Positions 32,986-44,289 of a stretch of DNA of 64,000 bases are shown here, one piece after another; position 1 is the stretch's first letter, and the number at the start of each line of letters is the position of its first letter. The notes under the pieces are model-generated. The model was not told the DNA's origin and did no database searches. It saw only the letters and a program-made list of their open reading frames with translations. A program made the translations under genes and the position numbers. The DNA comes from Vitrella brassicaformis (lineage: Eukaryota; Sar; Vitrellaceae), in NCBI GenBank assembly GCA_001179505.1, contig CDMY01000305.1, positions 341,710 to 405,709 of the forward strand, written 5' to 3'.

Positions 32986-34960
32986 GAAGGAGATGGCACG
33001 ACGAGGAAGAAGAAGAACACGAGGTGGAGGGAGAGGAGGCGCCAGCCCCCGCCGCAGCAGCGGCTGCTGGCCGTCCTCGCCACAAAGCCGCTCACAAGCC
33101 CTCAGGTCAGACAGAACAGAATCATATGTGTGTGCATCTACTGAGTGACACCCATGTGTCCATTTGTACGTGTATGTGTTGGTTTTTCAGCTGCTGCTGA
33201 TAGGACATGCATAATGCGGCTTACATAATGCAGCTTACCGCCAAAGCCGCCATTGGGTGAGACAGATCCTCAGCCACACACACAAGGTGACAAGGTGACA
33301 AGTGTCGTGTTTGGGTGCAGGGACCAACGACCCTCACCGGCCCAATCGACCCCTCCTGCTCTTCCAGAGCCCTTTCAGGAGGCCCCTGAGGCAGCAGCAG
33401 CAGCAGCAGTGCGGCACTTCTCGTGCCGCCGTCTCCTGGTGATGCAATCCTCCCTCCCGCAGTGTCCCTCGAGCTGGAACGCAAGCGCGAGGAGGAGGAC
33501 AAGTCCTCGTCGCCCAAGAGGTCCAGGTTCGGACCGCCCCGTTCCCCGGCAGCTGCTGCTGAGATAGGAGAGGAGGTAAATATGGCCCCCGCACCAGCAC
33601 CCGAGCAGCAGGAGCCGGAGCAGCAGCAGCAGCAGCAGCAGCCGTTCGCGCCACCCGACGTCGCCATGGCCGCGGCGGCCGAGGCAGAAGAGCCGCAGTT
33701 GCCGCCCCCCGCACCGATGACGGCCCCACCTGCCGTGGGTGTTCACGAGGCCGCTGCTGCTGCGGTCGTTGCCCCAGCCCCGGCCGCAGCAGCGGCCGCT
33801 GCTGCTGCTGGTCGCCTTCGCCGCACAGCCGCAATGCGGCTAACGGCCAAAGCCGCCATTGGTAATTCATGAGGGGCAGCAAGATGTCATTTACATATGC
33901 TATGGTCCTGCTGTGACACAGAAAGTGGCGTTGCGTACAGAGACAGTGACTCCGAGGAGTTTAACATCCGAGAACGAAATTTCAGGGGTGAAAGAGAGTT
34001 CTGTCTGCTCCATGAATATGCGGGTGTCTTAATCATGTAGCTGCTGCTCACTTCAAGGAGGAGGCGGCCGGATGTCGTCGCGTCAAGAAGCCCGTCAGCA
34101 AGTCCAAGAGTCGCCCTCGCCGCAAAGCCGCGCAGAAGCCGGTACCTGCAAAGAGGCACGCGATTTATCCATGGATGAATGAGTCTTCTTTGTTCTTCTT
34201 TGCTTGCTGTGGGGGCGCCGTCAGGAATCGCTAGCTACATTTTGTATTTGCAAGTGCCTTCATTTTTTCATCCGCAACTTCAAGGAAAGTGTCCCGGCTA
34301 CTGTACCGGCCGCTCGGTCCCGAAGACAGACCGCGCAGAAGAAGAAAGGTGAGGAAAGACATGCAAAGGCACCACGCCAATTGGTGAATGCATGTGAAGA
34401 GCAGCCGTGCGTCGTGTTAAAGTCACAGAAGCTGCTTCCGTTGTCAAGCCACCAGCAGCAGCAAGAACGCGACCGAAGCCTCTGTGATGCACTGTGATCT
34501 GCTCTGCCACTCATGTGTCGTGTGTGGATGCAGTCCAAGGAGAGGAGGCGGAGGCTCTCGCGGCGCTACCGACGGGCCGTCATAGCCGTCATACTGGTGT
34601 CTCTCCCCGCCATTGTTGGCTACTTCGGCGGGCCATTGATTCAGCACTATCTCGGTGAGGGGTTTTGCAAGGGCTGGAAAGCTGTTGTGTGCCTGTTCGT
34701 TCGTCCTCTGCTCGCCTTTGGAACCGGCTGTGCGACCATCGTCCTTGCCGTTATTGACCACCACGTCTGCCCCATGTGGTGTGACGCCGCATGGGGCTGG
34801 TGCTGCTGCTGCTGCTGCCGCTGGCAGTGGATGGGTTCGTGGTGCCAGTGGCTGGTGCTGCTGCTGCCCCGGGCGTCGGTGGTGACGGGCATGGCGGGGT
34901 TGCTGACGCGGCCTAGAGGGCCTGTGGCGACTGTCCTGGACACAAGATGTCATTGATTTA
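32986..34960 (+). CDS. low-complexity nuclear-type protein with AT-hook-like modules (gene limits uncertain)
   Basis: A chain of plus-strand exon-like segments. The first (about 32980-33103) reads DEEEEEHEVEGEEAPAP, then GRPRHKAAHKPSG and a GT donor. The second (about 33400-33870) holds LELERKREEEDKSSSPKRSR, poly-Q and poly-A runs, TAPPAVGVHEAAAAA and GRLRRTAAMR. Further segments carry SRPRRKAAQKP (near 34110) and RSRRQTAQKKKG (near 34310), each followed by a GT donor. A last segment from about 34535 has a hydrophobic stretch AVIAVILVSLPAIVGYFG. GRPR/K motifs resemble AT hooks that bind the minor groove. Whether these belong to one gene, to the linker-histone gene downstream or to a decaying duplicate is not settled. 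No initiation codon could be fixed. Confidence 0.4.
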
Positions 34961-35234
34961 CATCGAAACCCCAAGGGTGAGAAAGGACAGACACACATAC
35001 ATGGTTGGCTTCTGCACGGATATGTGTGTGTGTGTGTGTGTGTGTGTATTCATTGTTCATTCAGCTTGGCTTCATTCACTTGGGCTCCTCGTGTGTTGTG
35101 ATTGTTTGTCATGAGCGGTGGGTGATTGTCTATGTTGGGTGTGGGGTTGATGTAGATTCACTCGTGAGGCCTCTTCACATTGATAAATTCTTTCCTCTGT
35201 TGTTTGCTTTCGAACACGCAGATGCCATTCGAAT

Positions 35235-35470
35235 TTGTCTGAAGGACGCGCAGAGGTCGCACCTGTATGCAGCCCCCCCGCTCGTCACCCTCGCCCTCCC
35301 GCCCGACTGCTGACGCCGCCCGCTGAGGAGGACAGCGGGTGGACCTACCACCTCTACCGAATCCCTGAGGAGGCTGAGGCGGCCATCAACACTGTCCCTG
35401 ATGCCTGGAAGCTGGCGGAGTGGGACAGGGTGGCGAGGGAGGCCGCTGCTGTCAAGGCGAAGAGAGAGAC
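35235..35470 (+). CDS. isolated coding exon, gene assignment unclear
   Basis: An open segment reads AEEDSGWTYHLYRIPEEAEA, then DAWKLAEWDRVAREAAAVKA, and ends at a GTAAAA donor. Its composition is protein-like (an amphipathic helix with regularly spaced charges). It lies between the AT-hook-like segments and the linker-histone gene and could be an exon of either. No domain is recognised. Confidence 0.4.
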
Positions 35471-35527
35471 GGTAAAAGGGGTCACTGTTTCAGCAAAGAC
35501 ACGACGGAATCACCATGAAATCTTGTC

Positions 35528-37297
35528 ATGAATTCTTGCCTTGTATTGCGGCCACCCGCACCACCCGACGTCGAAATGGCCGAGGCGGAGGGAGAGGCCG
35601 CAGAGCCCCTCGCACCACAACCGCAACCCACAGCCCCTACGACGGCCCCGCCTGCCGTGGCCGTTCACGAACCCACTGCAGCTGCTGCTGTTGCCCCGCC
35701 AGCGGGTGACGAGGAGATGGCCGCACCTTCGCCACCATCACGGCCCCCCGCTGCTCAAGATGAGGATAAGGACCAAGAAATGGCGCCTGCACCCCCTCGA
35801 GACGAGGAGCACCCGCCCCCCCCATTGGCCCCTCCTGGCCCTCCTCCCCTTCTTGAGCTATCCTTGGAGGTTCCCGAGGCTCCCGAAGCACCGCCAGCCG
35901 CCGAGCAGGCCGAGCAGGAGGCTGCTGGGCCGGGAGAGGAGGGGGCTGAGGGGGGGATGGGGGAGGCCGCTGCTGCTACTGGCCGCCCTCGCCGCAAAGC
36001 TGCGCAGAAGCGATCAGGTCAGAAACAACTTACACACATGAACGCATCCCCTCACTCGTTGAATGACACCAGCATGTCCGTCTGTATGTGTCTGTCTTGA
36101 CCATTCAGCTGCTGCTGGTGTTCATGAAGGTGAGGAGGTCATTGGATGGATGAACGGATGGAGGGATGCGTATCGGTGCATGTGTGTGTCTGAGCGTGGC
36201 TGTCATTTCAGACAAGGCGAAGGGCAAACCGACGGGGAACGGCAAGGCCAAGTGTGGTGGTGGAAAGGCGCGTGCTGCTTCGAAGCACTCTTCGTATGAG
36301 GAGATGATCAAGGAGGCCATCGGCACACTCAAGGACCGGTCAGGCAGCAGCTTGTTTGCCATCAAGAAGTTCATCCAGGCCAACTACTCCCTCGACTTCG
36401 AGGACGGACGCACCAAGGGCCACCTCAGCCGCTCACTCAAGAAGATGGCCGAAGCCAAGAAACTCATCAAGCTAAGAACTTACACACACATTCACCGTAT
36501 CCACAGGGGAAGGGTAGGTGACAATGGTGTGGTGGGATGGTGTGGTGGGTGCATCTCGACGTGTGGCGTGTGTTGGTGTGTTGTGTGTTGTGTGCAGATC
36601 AAGGCACCGTTGTCGGCCAAGAAATCCAAGGCCGCCCCCGCCCACATACACACCCGGCATGGCCAGCAGGCAGGGCGCCAACCACACGCCCATCAACAGG
36701 GACATCGTCACCGACACAACACAGCCACAGCCACCTGCACCGGCCGCTGCTGCAGCAGCTGCCATTCCGGCCACGTCAGCACCATCCGGACAGCCACGGC
36801 TGCAGCCCTCGCCATCCTCTGAGGAGGACCCGGCGGCTGTCGACACACTCACTCCGTCACTTAAGCAGCAAAAGCTCTCGACGCACAAAGGGTGAGCGTT
36901 CGTACACACGACAGGGAGAGACACGCACACACCTCTTCATCGTGTGTGTATGTGTGTAAGTGTGTGTGTGTGTCTCTGTCGTCTGCTGGATGCCTTGATG
37001 CAGTCTTGGTGGCGTTCAGTCCCCCGAAGCGCCCGAAGCCTCCCGTGTGTCGTCTGAGGAGGACCCAGCGGCCGTCGACACACTCGGACAGGGAGAGAAA
37101 CAGATCTCGAAGCGCAAAGGGTGCGCGTCCATACACACGACAGGGAGAGACACGCAGACATTGCGTTCCCTTCAGGGCTGCGGGAGGCCATGAAGGAGTA
37201 CTACTCAGACGGGGGAGCAGATGTTGGTGGTGGTGAGATGGCCGGGGAGGATTGCAAACTGCAATCGCTTCCTACATTTTATATCTTCCGGCTGTGA
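35528..37297 (+). CDS. linker histone H1/H5-domain protein with AT-hook-like module
   Basis: The ATG at 35528 opens a Pro/Ala/Glu-rich exon that ends with GRPRRKAAQKRSG. A tiny exon (AAAGVHE) and a Lys/Gly-rich linker lead to SSYEEMIKEAIGTLKDRSGS, then SLFAIKKFIQANYSLDFEDG and HLSRSLKKMAEAKKLIK. This is a complete winged-helix H15 globular domain, the part of histone H1 that binds the nucleosome dyad. The exon from 36600 can be read IKAPLSAKKSKAAP, an H1-like basic tail. In another frame it gives SSEEDPAAVDTL, repeated in the next exon, and an ending that joins through phase-2 introns to a TGA at 37295-37297. Which tail is used, or whether both are, is unresolved. The long acidic/proline N-terminal arm is unusual for an H1. 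Confidence 0.7.
36818..37165 (+). repeat. tandem duplication of an exon end plus following intron start
   Basis: The 3' part of one exon (from 36818, encoding SSEEDPAAVDTL ... KG) and the first 40 or so bases of its intron are repeated from 37053. Both copies end AAAGG at the donor, and both introns begin with near-identical ACACACGACAGGGAGAGACA. The copies are about 235 bases apart, within the linker-histone gene. Confidence 0.7.
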
Positions 37298-37568
37298 AAT
37301 TATCGTCATGCTCTTTTGCATCACTGTGCTTTCCAATCCACTTCGCACAGAAGAAAGGGCGAAATGGAATGTACGCATATGTGGCGCCTGGTGCGCATAC
37401 CACACATGAGTGGATGTAGATTCCGTGAGAGGCCCCTCCTGACTGACCCATCGGCGTGTGCGGGAAGTTCGGATGCGTTCAATCTCTCACAAGAAAAACA
37501 AAAGCTCGCAAGGTTGGGATCGCGAGAAGCCGCCTGGGGCAAAAGATCCCGTGATGCCCTAGATAGCG

Positions 37569-40500
37569 ATGGATAAAGCTGACGAGGAGCCAAGTATGGA
37601 TAAGGCTAAGGCGCCAACCGAAGAGGACGCCCAGAAGGGCGAAGCGGAGGCCCCTCACGCTATCCACGAGAAAGAGAGGGAGATTGCTGACGTAGCTGCT
37701 GCCGACGGATCAATGGTGTGTCAACCAAACCACGCATTAAACAAGTCAACGCCTCATGTGCATGATTTCTATGTGTGTCCAGGCCGCTGATCTTCTGGTG
37801 AGTCCTGACAAGGCTCCTGCCGAGTCGGCATCAGCATCAGCTGCCGTAGAGCATCCCTCATCGCTCCTCGTGGAGCCACCGGCGGACTCGCACTCTCCCC
37901 TGCACCGACCCAATACCATGGACGCCCCCTCCCCATCGCCTCTGCCACAGCTCACGCCTTCACCAGCACCACACGAAACCCATGAGCCGTCGTCGAGCAT
38001 CGCATCGCCCAACATTCCAGAGGTGACGCGGTCGATTATGACCAGCGAGCGGGCCGATAGAAGGCTGGAGGGAGAGGGCGGTATGGGTGTGGGTATGGGT
38101 ATGGGTGTGGGTATGGACGTGGGTGATGGTGTTGTTGGTGGAGCCGATAGTCCTGCGATAAGGCATAGTGGCGGTGTGGCGTGGGAGGTTGGCGGGAGAG
38201 GCAGGGGCAGGATGCCGCACCTCTCGTCGATGGACCGGGAAGAACGGTGAGGCGACAGACACACAGGCACATACTCATGGAGGGAAGGCATGCTGCTGTT
38301 CCTTCACTGCTGTCTGTTATCTGTGTGGGCAGCAAGCGTCCGGAGCCCGTAGAGGATCTGCCCAACCCTCACCCCCTCCCCCCGCCCTCCATCCTCTTCC
38401 CTCCACACCCCTCCTACCTTACATCGCCCTCGTCGCCCTTCGACATATCGCAGTCACGTGAAGAGTCCAGGCGCCTGCTCGACTCAGCCAACAGCTTCTT
38501 GGACTCGTCGGCGCGACAGAGGGAGCGGGGCTTCCCCCTGGGATCGATATCGCCCCCGGCATGGCAGGTGGAGGAGGGCCGGCGCGACGAGGGCGGCGGT
38601 GTGGTCGACATGGGACCCCCCACGCTGCGTGACGAGGGCGAGTGTCGGTCGCCGTCGATCGACGCTGACGAGGAGGCGAGGCTCATGCAGATGGACTTCC
38701 GTGCGAGCCCCGGGCCTGCGCGGCAGGAGGAAGCTGCGCCGGGCATGGTGGAGCAGATGCCTGGCCCCCCTGCTGCTGTAGGTGTCGGTGTAGGTGTGCC
38801 AGTGCCATATGCGGATGGTGGTGTGCCGCAGCTGGGTGGCGGGGAGGCGACTGCTCGTGTGGAGGGGGAGGGAGAGGGAGAGGGGGAGGAGGGGCCCAGA
38901 GCCACAGAGCTGCCGGCACCTGGTGAGAAAGAAACGCAGCAGGTGATTCTGTCTGTCACGTCTGTCTGTGACGTGTGTGTGCATGTCATGTCATGTCAGT
39001 GTCTGTGGGCGGCGTGTCGAGTGAGGGCGGCCCCGGCCCCTCTCTGCAGGACTGGCAGCGACTCAACTCACGACTTAGAGCCAACGGATTCAAAGTAAGC
39101 TCTGACAAACACACGGACTCACACTGCACCAAAAAGAGAAGACTGCTCCCTGCGTGTTGTGTGCTCAGAGCATCCCATTGCTCGCGCCGCCCCCCACGCC
39201 CCAGCTGGGCCTGTCACCATCGCCATCGCCGGCCGTGTCGTTCTCGTCGCCCGAGCGCGGCAACGGCCACTCGAGGGAGGAGGGGGTTTCGGTGGACGTG
39301 ACGGCCATGCTGTGGATCTGGTTCGACGTCATGCAGGAGCTCGAGAGAAGGTAAGATGCGGACAGATGCGGACAGGCAGGCAGGCAACACGAGCCCACAC
39401 AAAGGCATGTGCTGAATGGTGTGTGGTGTGGTGTTTGTGTGGTAGGGGTCGTGTGATCCATGACTTGGCGACGTCCGGTGGCCCCCGCCGCGGCGACGCG
39501 GCGTCGCTGGCCATGCTACAGAAGGAAAAACACAGGCTGGAACAACAGGTACCATCCATTGGTCAGGCAGGCAGGCGCCTGCACGTGTGTGGTTGTGGTT
39601 GTGGTTGGTGTGTCAGGTGCGTCAGCTGCAGGCGGCCTTGTCGTCGAGCGCCAGTAGTGCGTCGAACCCCCTGGCGCTCGAGCAGAGGGCAAGACAGGCA
39701 GAGGCGAGGCTCAAGGTGACCATCTATCCATCCACCCATCCATCCACCATACACAACACACGACACAGATGTGTGTGTGTGTTTGTTGTTAGGTGTTGGA
39801 GAAGGAGGCGAGCGACTTGCGTCTCAAATATGCGGCAGCCGACCACCAGTCCAAGAGCAAAGAGAAGGACCTCGACAGGGTAACAAAGACACATACAGTC
39901 ACATAACATGCGACACCAACCCGGGTCTGGCGCCCCCATCTCTCCCTCTCTGCATCTGTGTCAGCTTCGTGCTTGTCTGGACAAGTTGGCAGAGGCGGAC
40001 GAGCGGCGGAAGGAGCGGTGCAAGCAGACCCTGCAGCGGCTCAAGGGCAAGAAGGTCACCAGTGCCAACGACGGGGCCGCGATTGACATCATCAACTACT
40101 TTGAGAAAAAGGCACGCGGGCGGCGGCAGGCATCGAATCGGGGGAGAGACGCCTGCCTCATACCTCTTTGTGTCTGTGTCTGTGTGGTGCAGGTGGAGAT
40201 ACTAGAGGAGGAGAACCAGCTGCAGCAGAGGCAGATACGCAATCTTAGCGAGTGAGTAACCACTCTTCCTTCAAGCGCGTATTTCGCTGCTCCCCTCTAT
40301 CGGTTCCATGTGTGTGTGTGTGGTTGCTTGTTTCGTTTAACGTTCGTGCAGCCAATACCTGGGTGTGTCGGAGCAGCTGCGCCGCCGGCAGGCTCTCGAG
40401 CAGCACTTCCCCCAGCAGCAGACACAGACCCAAGCACAGACACAGACACGGCTCCTCAAAGACCAGCCACAGCCGCAGCCACAGCCACCCACACAACACA

Positions 40501-43049
40501 CCAAACAGGTACACATCGATGCATCCTCCACTCTCACACCGTGTATGTGTTTTTGTGTGTGGGGGGCGTTCTGGTATGTGTCGCTATATCGCAGCCCCCT
40601 GCACCCTCACCCTCACCTCCGCCCCCTCCGCGTGTGTATGACCGCTCCATCGAGCGGGAGACGTCTCGACTGCGTGAAGCAATGGAGCGCCAGATCGGTG
40701 ACATGAAGCGCGAGCATGAGGCCGAGGTCAAGGGCCTCATGAAGAAAGTTCGACAGGTCGGGTCGGTGGGCGGGTCGGTGTGGGGTGAATGGATGGATTG
40801 ATGGATGGATTGATGGATGGATGGACGTCCTGTGCTTGGCGTGTATGTGTGCAGCTGGAGGACAGTTTGGGCAACGCCGAGTATGAGGTCAAGAACCTGC
40901 CCACACACAGGGAGGTCCAGACGCTCAAGAACGAGATACTCAAACTCAAAGTGAGTGACTGACCAACCACACACAACACGCTGATATATATATTGCATCT
41001 CTCCGCTGCCATTGCAATGGTTAGGATGAGGTGAATCCGAGAAAGCGCGCCGACTGGCGTCACTCAGACCCCCGCACCCTCATCCGGCGCGACCGTCAGC
41101 TGCATCAGCTGGGGCTCAACCAGCTGAACGACATGCCACGAAATGACGCCATCGAGCTCGTCAAGGTAAGATGGGGAGGGTGGGTGGGTGGGTGCGTATA
41201 CACGGGGCGCGCCGTCGTCCACCTCGGCAACGCATAGCACACGAGACTGTGACTGTCTCTTGTTTGTGTGCTGTCTGTGTGCAGGAGAGCTGCCGATTGA
41301 TGAGTGTGTCTGACCCCCAGTCGCTGCCGTCGGCCATCTCAGAGGCGCAGAAACTCAAAGAAGAGAACCGGACGCTGGAGCAGTTTGCTAAGGTGGGGAA
41401 CATGACACGATCACGCCCAGACAGACAGATAGACAGTCACGCTCACACGGCTTCCTCGCATGTGTGTGTGTGTGTGTGGTGTTGTTTGCTCCAGTCTGTG
41501 TCAGGGATTCTCCTAGGCGACTTCGCGAAGAAGGACCTCGGCCGCGCACAAGACGCCCTGCTGTCATGGCGGTCACAGATCAGACGGGTCAGTAAATTAA
41601 GCGGCTGACTGACTGACCCGCCACAAAACACATGACTGTCTGTTTGTCCGTGTGTCTGTCTGTCTGTCTGCATGTCTGTCTGATCTGTACAAACACACAG
41701 CTCAAGGACTACACCAACTTCCACCTGGCCATCGAGTCGATCATCCGCAGCCGCCCTCTGGCCCCGCCGCCCGCCACGGCTCTCCCCCATGGGCGTGAGG
41801 ACCAGCCGCAGTACTCTTTGGTGGAGCTCATGGCCATTATTGAGGAAATGGTCAAGGCGGAAGAGGCCGACAGACGGCATGAGGTGGGTCTGATGGATGG
41901 ATGGGATCCGTCGGCGGAGAGAGAGAGGGGTGTCTCGTGTGTGGTGTGTGTGTGGGTGGTCAGGCCGCTGTGATGTCCGCTGCTGTGGCCGAGCAGCCCT
42001 TATCGTCGTCGTCGGCTGCCGGTGGAGCTGGTGCTGGTGGTGGCAGTGTGTCTGATGCGGTGAATCAGCAGGTAGTGCGGCGACTGATGACGCTGTTTGA
42101 GGTGCGCGACGTGGCGGGGTGCATCGCTCTACTCGAGAGGCTCTACTCTAACGTAAGTAGCAGCAGCAGCAGCAGCAAAATGCCTTCAGCACGCTCATGC
42201 ACACAGCGGATGGATGTGTGTGTGTGTGTGGGTGGGTGGTGTGTGGGTGGGATCAGCGGTTCGAGCAGCAGCATTTCTGGCGGGCCGTCTGCACGCACCT
42301 CGGCCTCGACCCACAGAAGACCACCGCATACCACGTACGCAACGACGGCCGACACGAGCCACTGTCCCCACTGTCCCTCCCTCCCTCCCTCCCTCTCTGT
42401 CTTCTTCAGTGCCAGGAGCGGCTGGCCGCCGCGCTCAAGGCCACCCACGTGCCGTCCGTGGCACTCATGCGCAACACCATCCCCAGCCCCACCGCCACCC
42501 ACCCCCACACAGACACAGAGCCACCCAGATGGCCGTCTGACGAGAGGGAGAGGGAGAGGGGCGTGACGCCGCGGGAGGCTATAGGCATCACTAGACGGAT
42601 CATGGACAGGTCCGTTGGGTGTTTGGGTGCGTGGGTGGGTCACCGGTGGGTGGGTGGATGTCTGATCTGAATGTGTGTGTCTGGTGTGTCAGTTTGGGAG
42701 TTTCGCGTACGGAGGAGGTGCCGGTGGAGATCGACAGACTGCGTCGGCTGGCGGAGGACAACATCGTGGACGGAAAGGTGGTGGCGGACCTGCAGGCACT
42801 CCTGCGACTGCAGTCGGTGTCGGACATCCTGCCAACCGTCCAAAGGTCAGTCTGTGGCACCACACACATCCTCACGCACATCGTCAGATTGATGGGAGGA
42901 CGGTGCGTGTGTGTGTGTTGTGTGGTTTGTGTGTGGTCAGCCTACTGGAGAGGCTGCGTGCCCGTATTGGCGGGATTGGCGGTGGTGGTACTGATGTGGT
43001 GGAGCGGCCCTCTCCGAGCCCATACGGCCCATCGTCCTCGTTCCCATGA
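37569..43049 (+). CDS. CEP70: centrosomal/basal-body protein CEP70 homologue
   Basis: At least eighteen exons from the ATG at 37569 (MDKADEEPSMDKAKAPTEED) to a TGA at 43047. Residues 1 to about 430 are a disordered Pro/Ser/Gly/Glu-rich arm including a GMGVGMGMGVGMD repeat. CEP70 features then follow in order: LQDWQRLNSRLRANGFKS (the N-terminal block of the family); long coiled coils (LRACLDKLAEADERRKERCK, VEILEEENQLQQRQIRNLS); an Asp/Arg-rich helix region; YSLVELMAIIEEMVKAEEAD; VVRRLMTLFEVRDVAGCIAL; and VVADLQALLRLQSVSDILPT near the end. These correspond in order to the C-terminal helical segments of animal CEP70, which binds gamma-tubulin and is needed for centriole and cilium work. The N-terminal arm is absent from animal forms. 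A flagellated stage is implied. Confidence 0.8.
38082..38120 (+). repeat. GGTATG/GGTGTG coding minisatellite in CEP70
   Basis: Alternating GGGTATGGGTGT units encode GMGVGMGMGVGMD in the disordered arm of the CEP70 homologue. The unit keeps the reading frame, so copy number could vary without breaking the gene. Confidence 0.8.
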
Positions 43050-43720
43050 CTACCATGACGACCCCACGGGCTCACACAGAGGGTTGGGTGCGGCACGGTG
43101 CGTGGTTGTTGTCCGGCTGTCTGCTAGTGTATGGCCTGGATGGTGTGTATGCGTGTATGCTTAAAGGGAGGTGGTGGAAGGGATGAAGGGAGCTTTGAAA
43201 GGCATGGTGCTCGCCTCGCTCGGGAAATGTATCTGTCTGTCTGTCTGTCCGTGTGTATGTGTTGTTATGTGCACGTGACGTGTACACTTCTGCATATCTA
43301 TCCATCACATGACATCACTCGTCTGTCTTTTTCCGTTGATGGTCGGTCGAAGGTTTCAGTCAGCTCGATAAAAAGTCTCCACAAATGTAATCTCTTCTAC
43401 AGACGGCATGGACATGGACATGGACACCACCCACCGCTAGCTTCATTCAAGCAGTCCAGCCACGCATCGAGTGAGTGAGTCTCACTCTCTTGAATGAACA
43501 CCGACCGAGTCACTCCAGACATCAATCAAGAAAAGAGTGCAGTGCAGTGCACCTCGACAGCAAGAATTAGTTCATGAGTGACCACCAGACACATCACACA
43601 CACGCGCTACAGGGAGTCCGCCCACCCACCCACTGACCTCTCTCACTCTCTCTCTCTCCTCGATCTGCTAGCGTGGAGCAGAGAAGCACTCTCATCCTTC
43701 CTGATCCACTTGTGCTTCTC
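43050..43720. other. intergenic between converging genes, ends in a tandem duplication
   Basis: This holds the 3' flanks of CEP70 and the small unknown protein, with (GTCT)n near 43231-43249. No gene is seen. Confidence 0.6.
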
Positions 43721-43741
43721 TCATCCTTCCTGATCCACTTG
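43691..43741. repeat. 29-base tandem duplication at a stop codon
   Basis: CTCATCCTTCCTGATCCACTTG starts at 43691 and again at 43720, a period of 29. The right copy contains the TGA (on the minus strand) of the small unknown gene; the left copy lies just past it, in the 3' UTR. Confidence 0.85.
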
Positions 43742-44289
43742 CGGAGTGCCATCCTCGAGGAGTGCCGGGTCGAAGTCGGGGTCGTAGTCGTCGGCGGCCT
43801 GCCTTCTCGAGGGCCAGTCAAAGGGCGGGATGTTGGTTTTGTCCCCGAAGCAGCCCAGCGGGAAGAGGCTATCAGGGTACTTGCGCTTCATCATCCTGGT
43901 GGATTGACGGACACAGAGAGACAGGGCAGGAGAAGATGGCGTCCGCGCGTCTGTCTGTCTGTCTGTCTTGGTGCACCCGTCACTTACTCGTGTTCCTTGG
44001 CGAACCTCTGTGCGCAGTAGTCAGCCAACTCGATGAACTCCTCGGTCACCTCGCCATCCGCCTTGGTGAGCATCGCGTCCAGCTTGGCTATCTCCTCGTC
44101 CGTCATGCGATTGGGGGTGCAGACGTACTGAGCCGGCCTTGTACCATACCGAGATCCGGCTCGCTGCCAGTTGAGCTTTCCGCACGCCACGCGGACGCGC
44201 CAGAACTGGTGGTCTGGATGCTTCATGCGCGGATTCCGGAAGAGCGGGGGCTGCCTCCAGGGGCAAGTCCAGGGGCAAAGATTACCCAT
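43721..44289 (-). CDS. small conserved-looking protein, unknown family
   Basis: Two exons. The first (44289-43987) begins MGNLCPWTCPWRQPPLFRNP and continues with MKHPDHQFWRVRVACGKLNW, then TDEEIAKLDAMLTKADGEVT and IELADYCAQRFAKEH before a GTAAGT donor. The second, after an acceptor at about 43894, reads MMKRKYPDSLFPLGCFGDKT and NIPPFDWPSRRQAADDYDPD, and ends TPQVDQEG. The total is about 155 residues. It is rich in aromatic and basic residues with no membrane segment, somewhat like small mitochondrial respiratory-complex or ribosome subunits of alveolates, but I cannot name it. The phase-2 junction (GA|G) joins cleanly, which supports a real gene. Its start is 347 bases from the divergent dehydrogenase gene. 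Confidence 0.65.
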
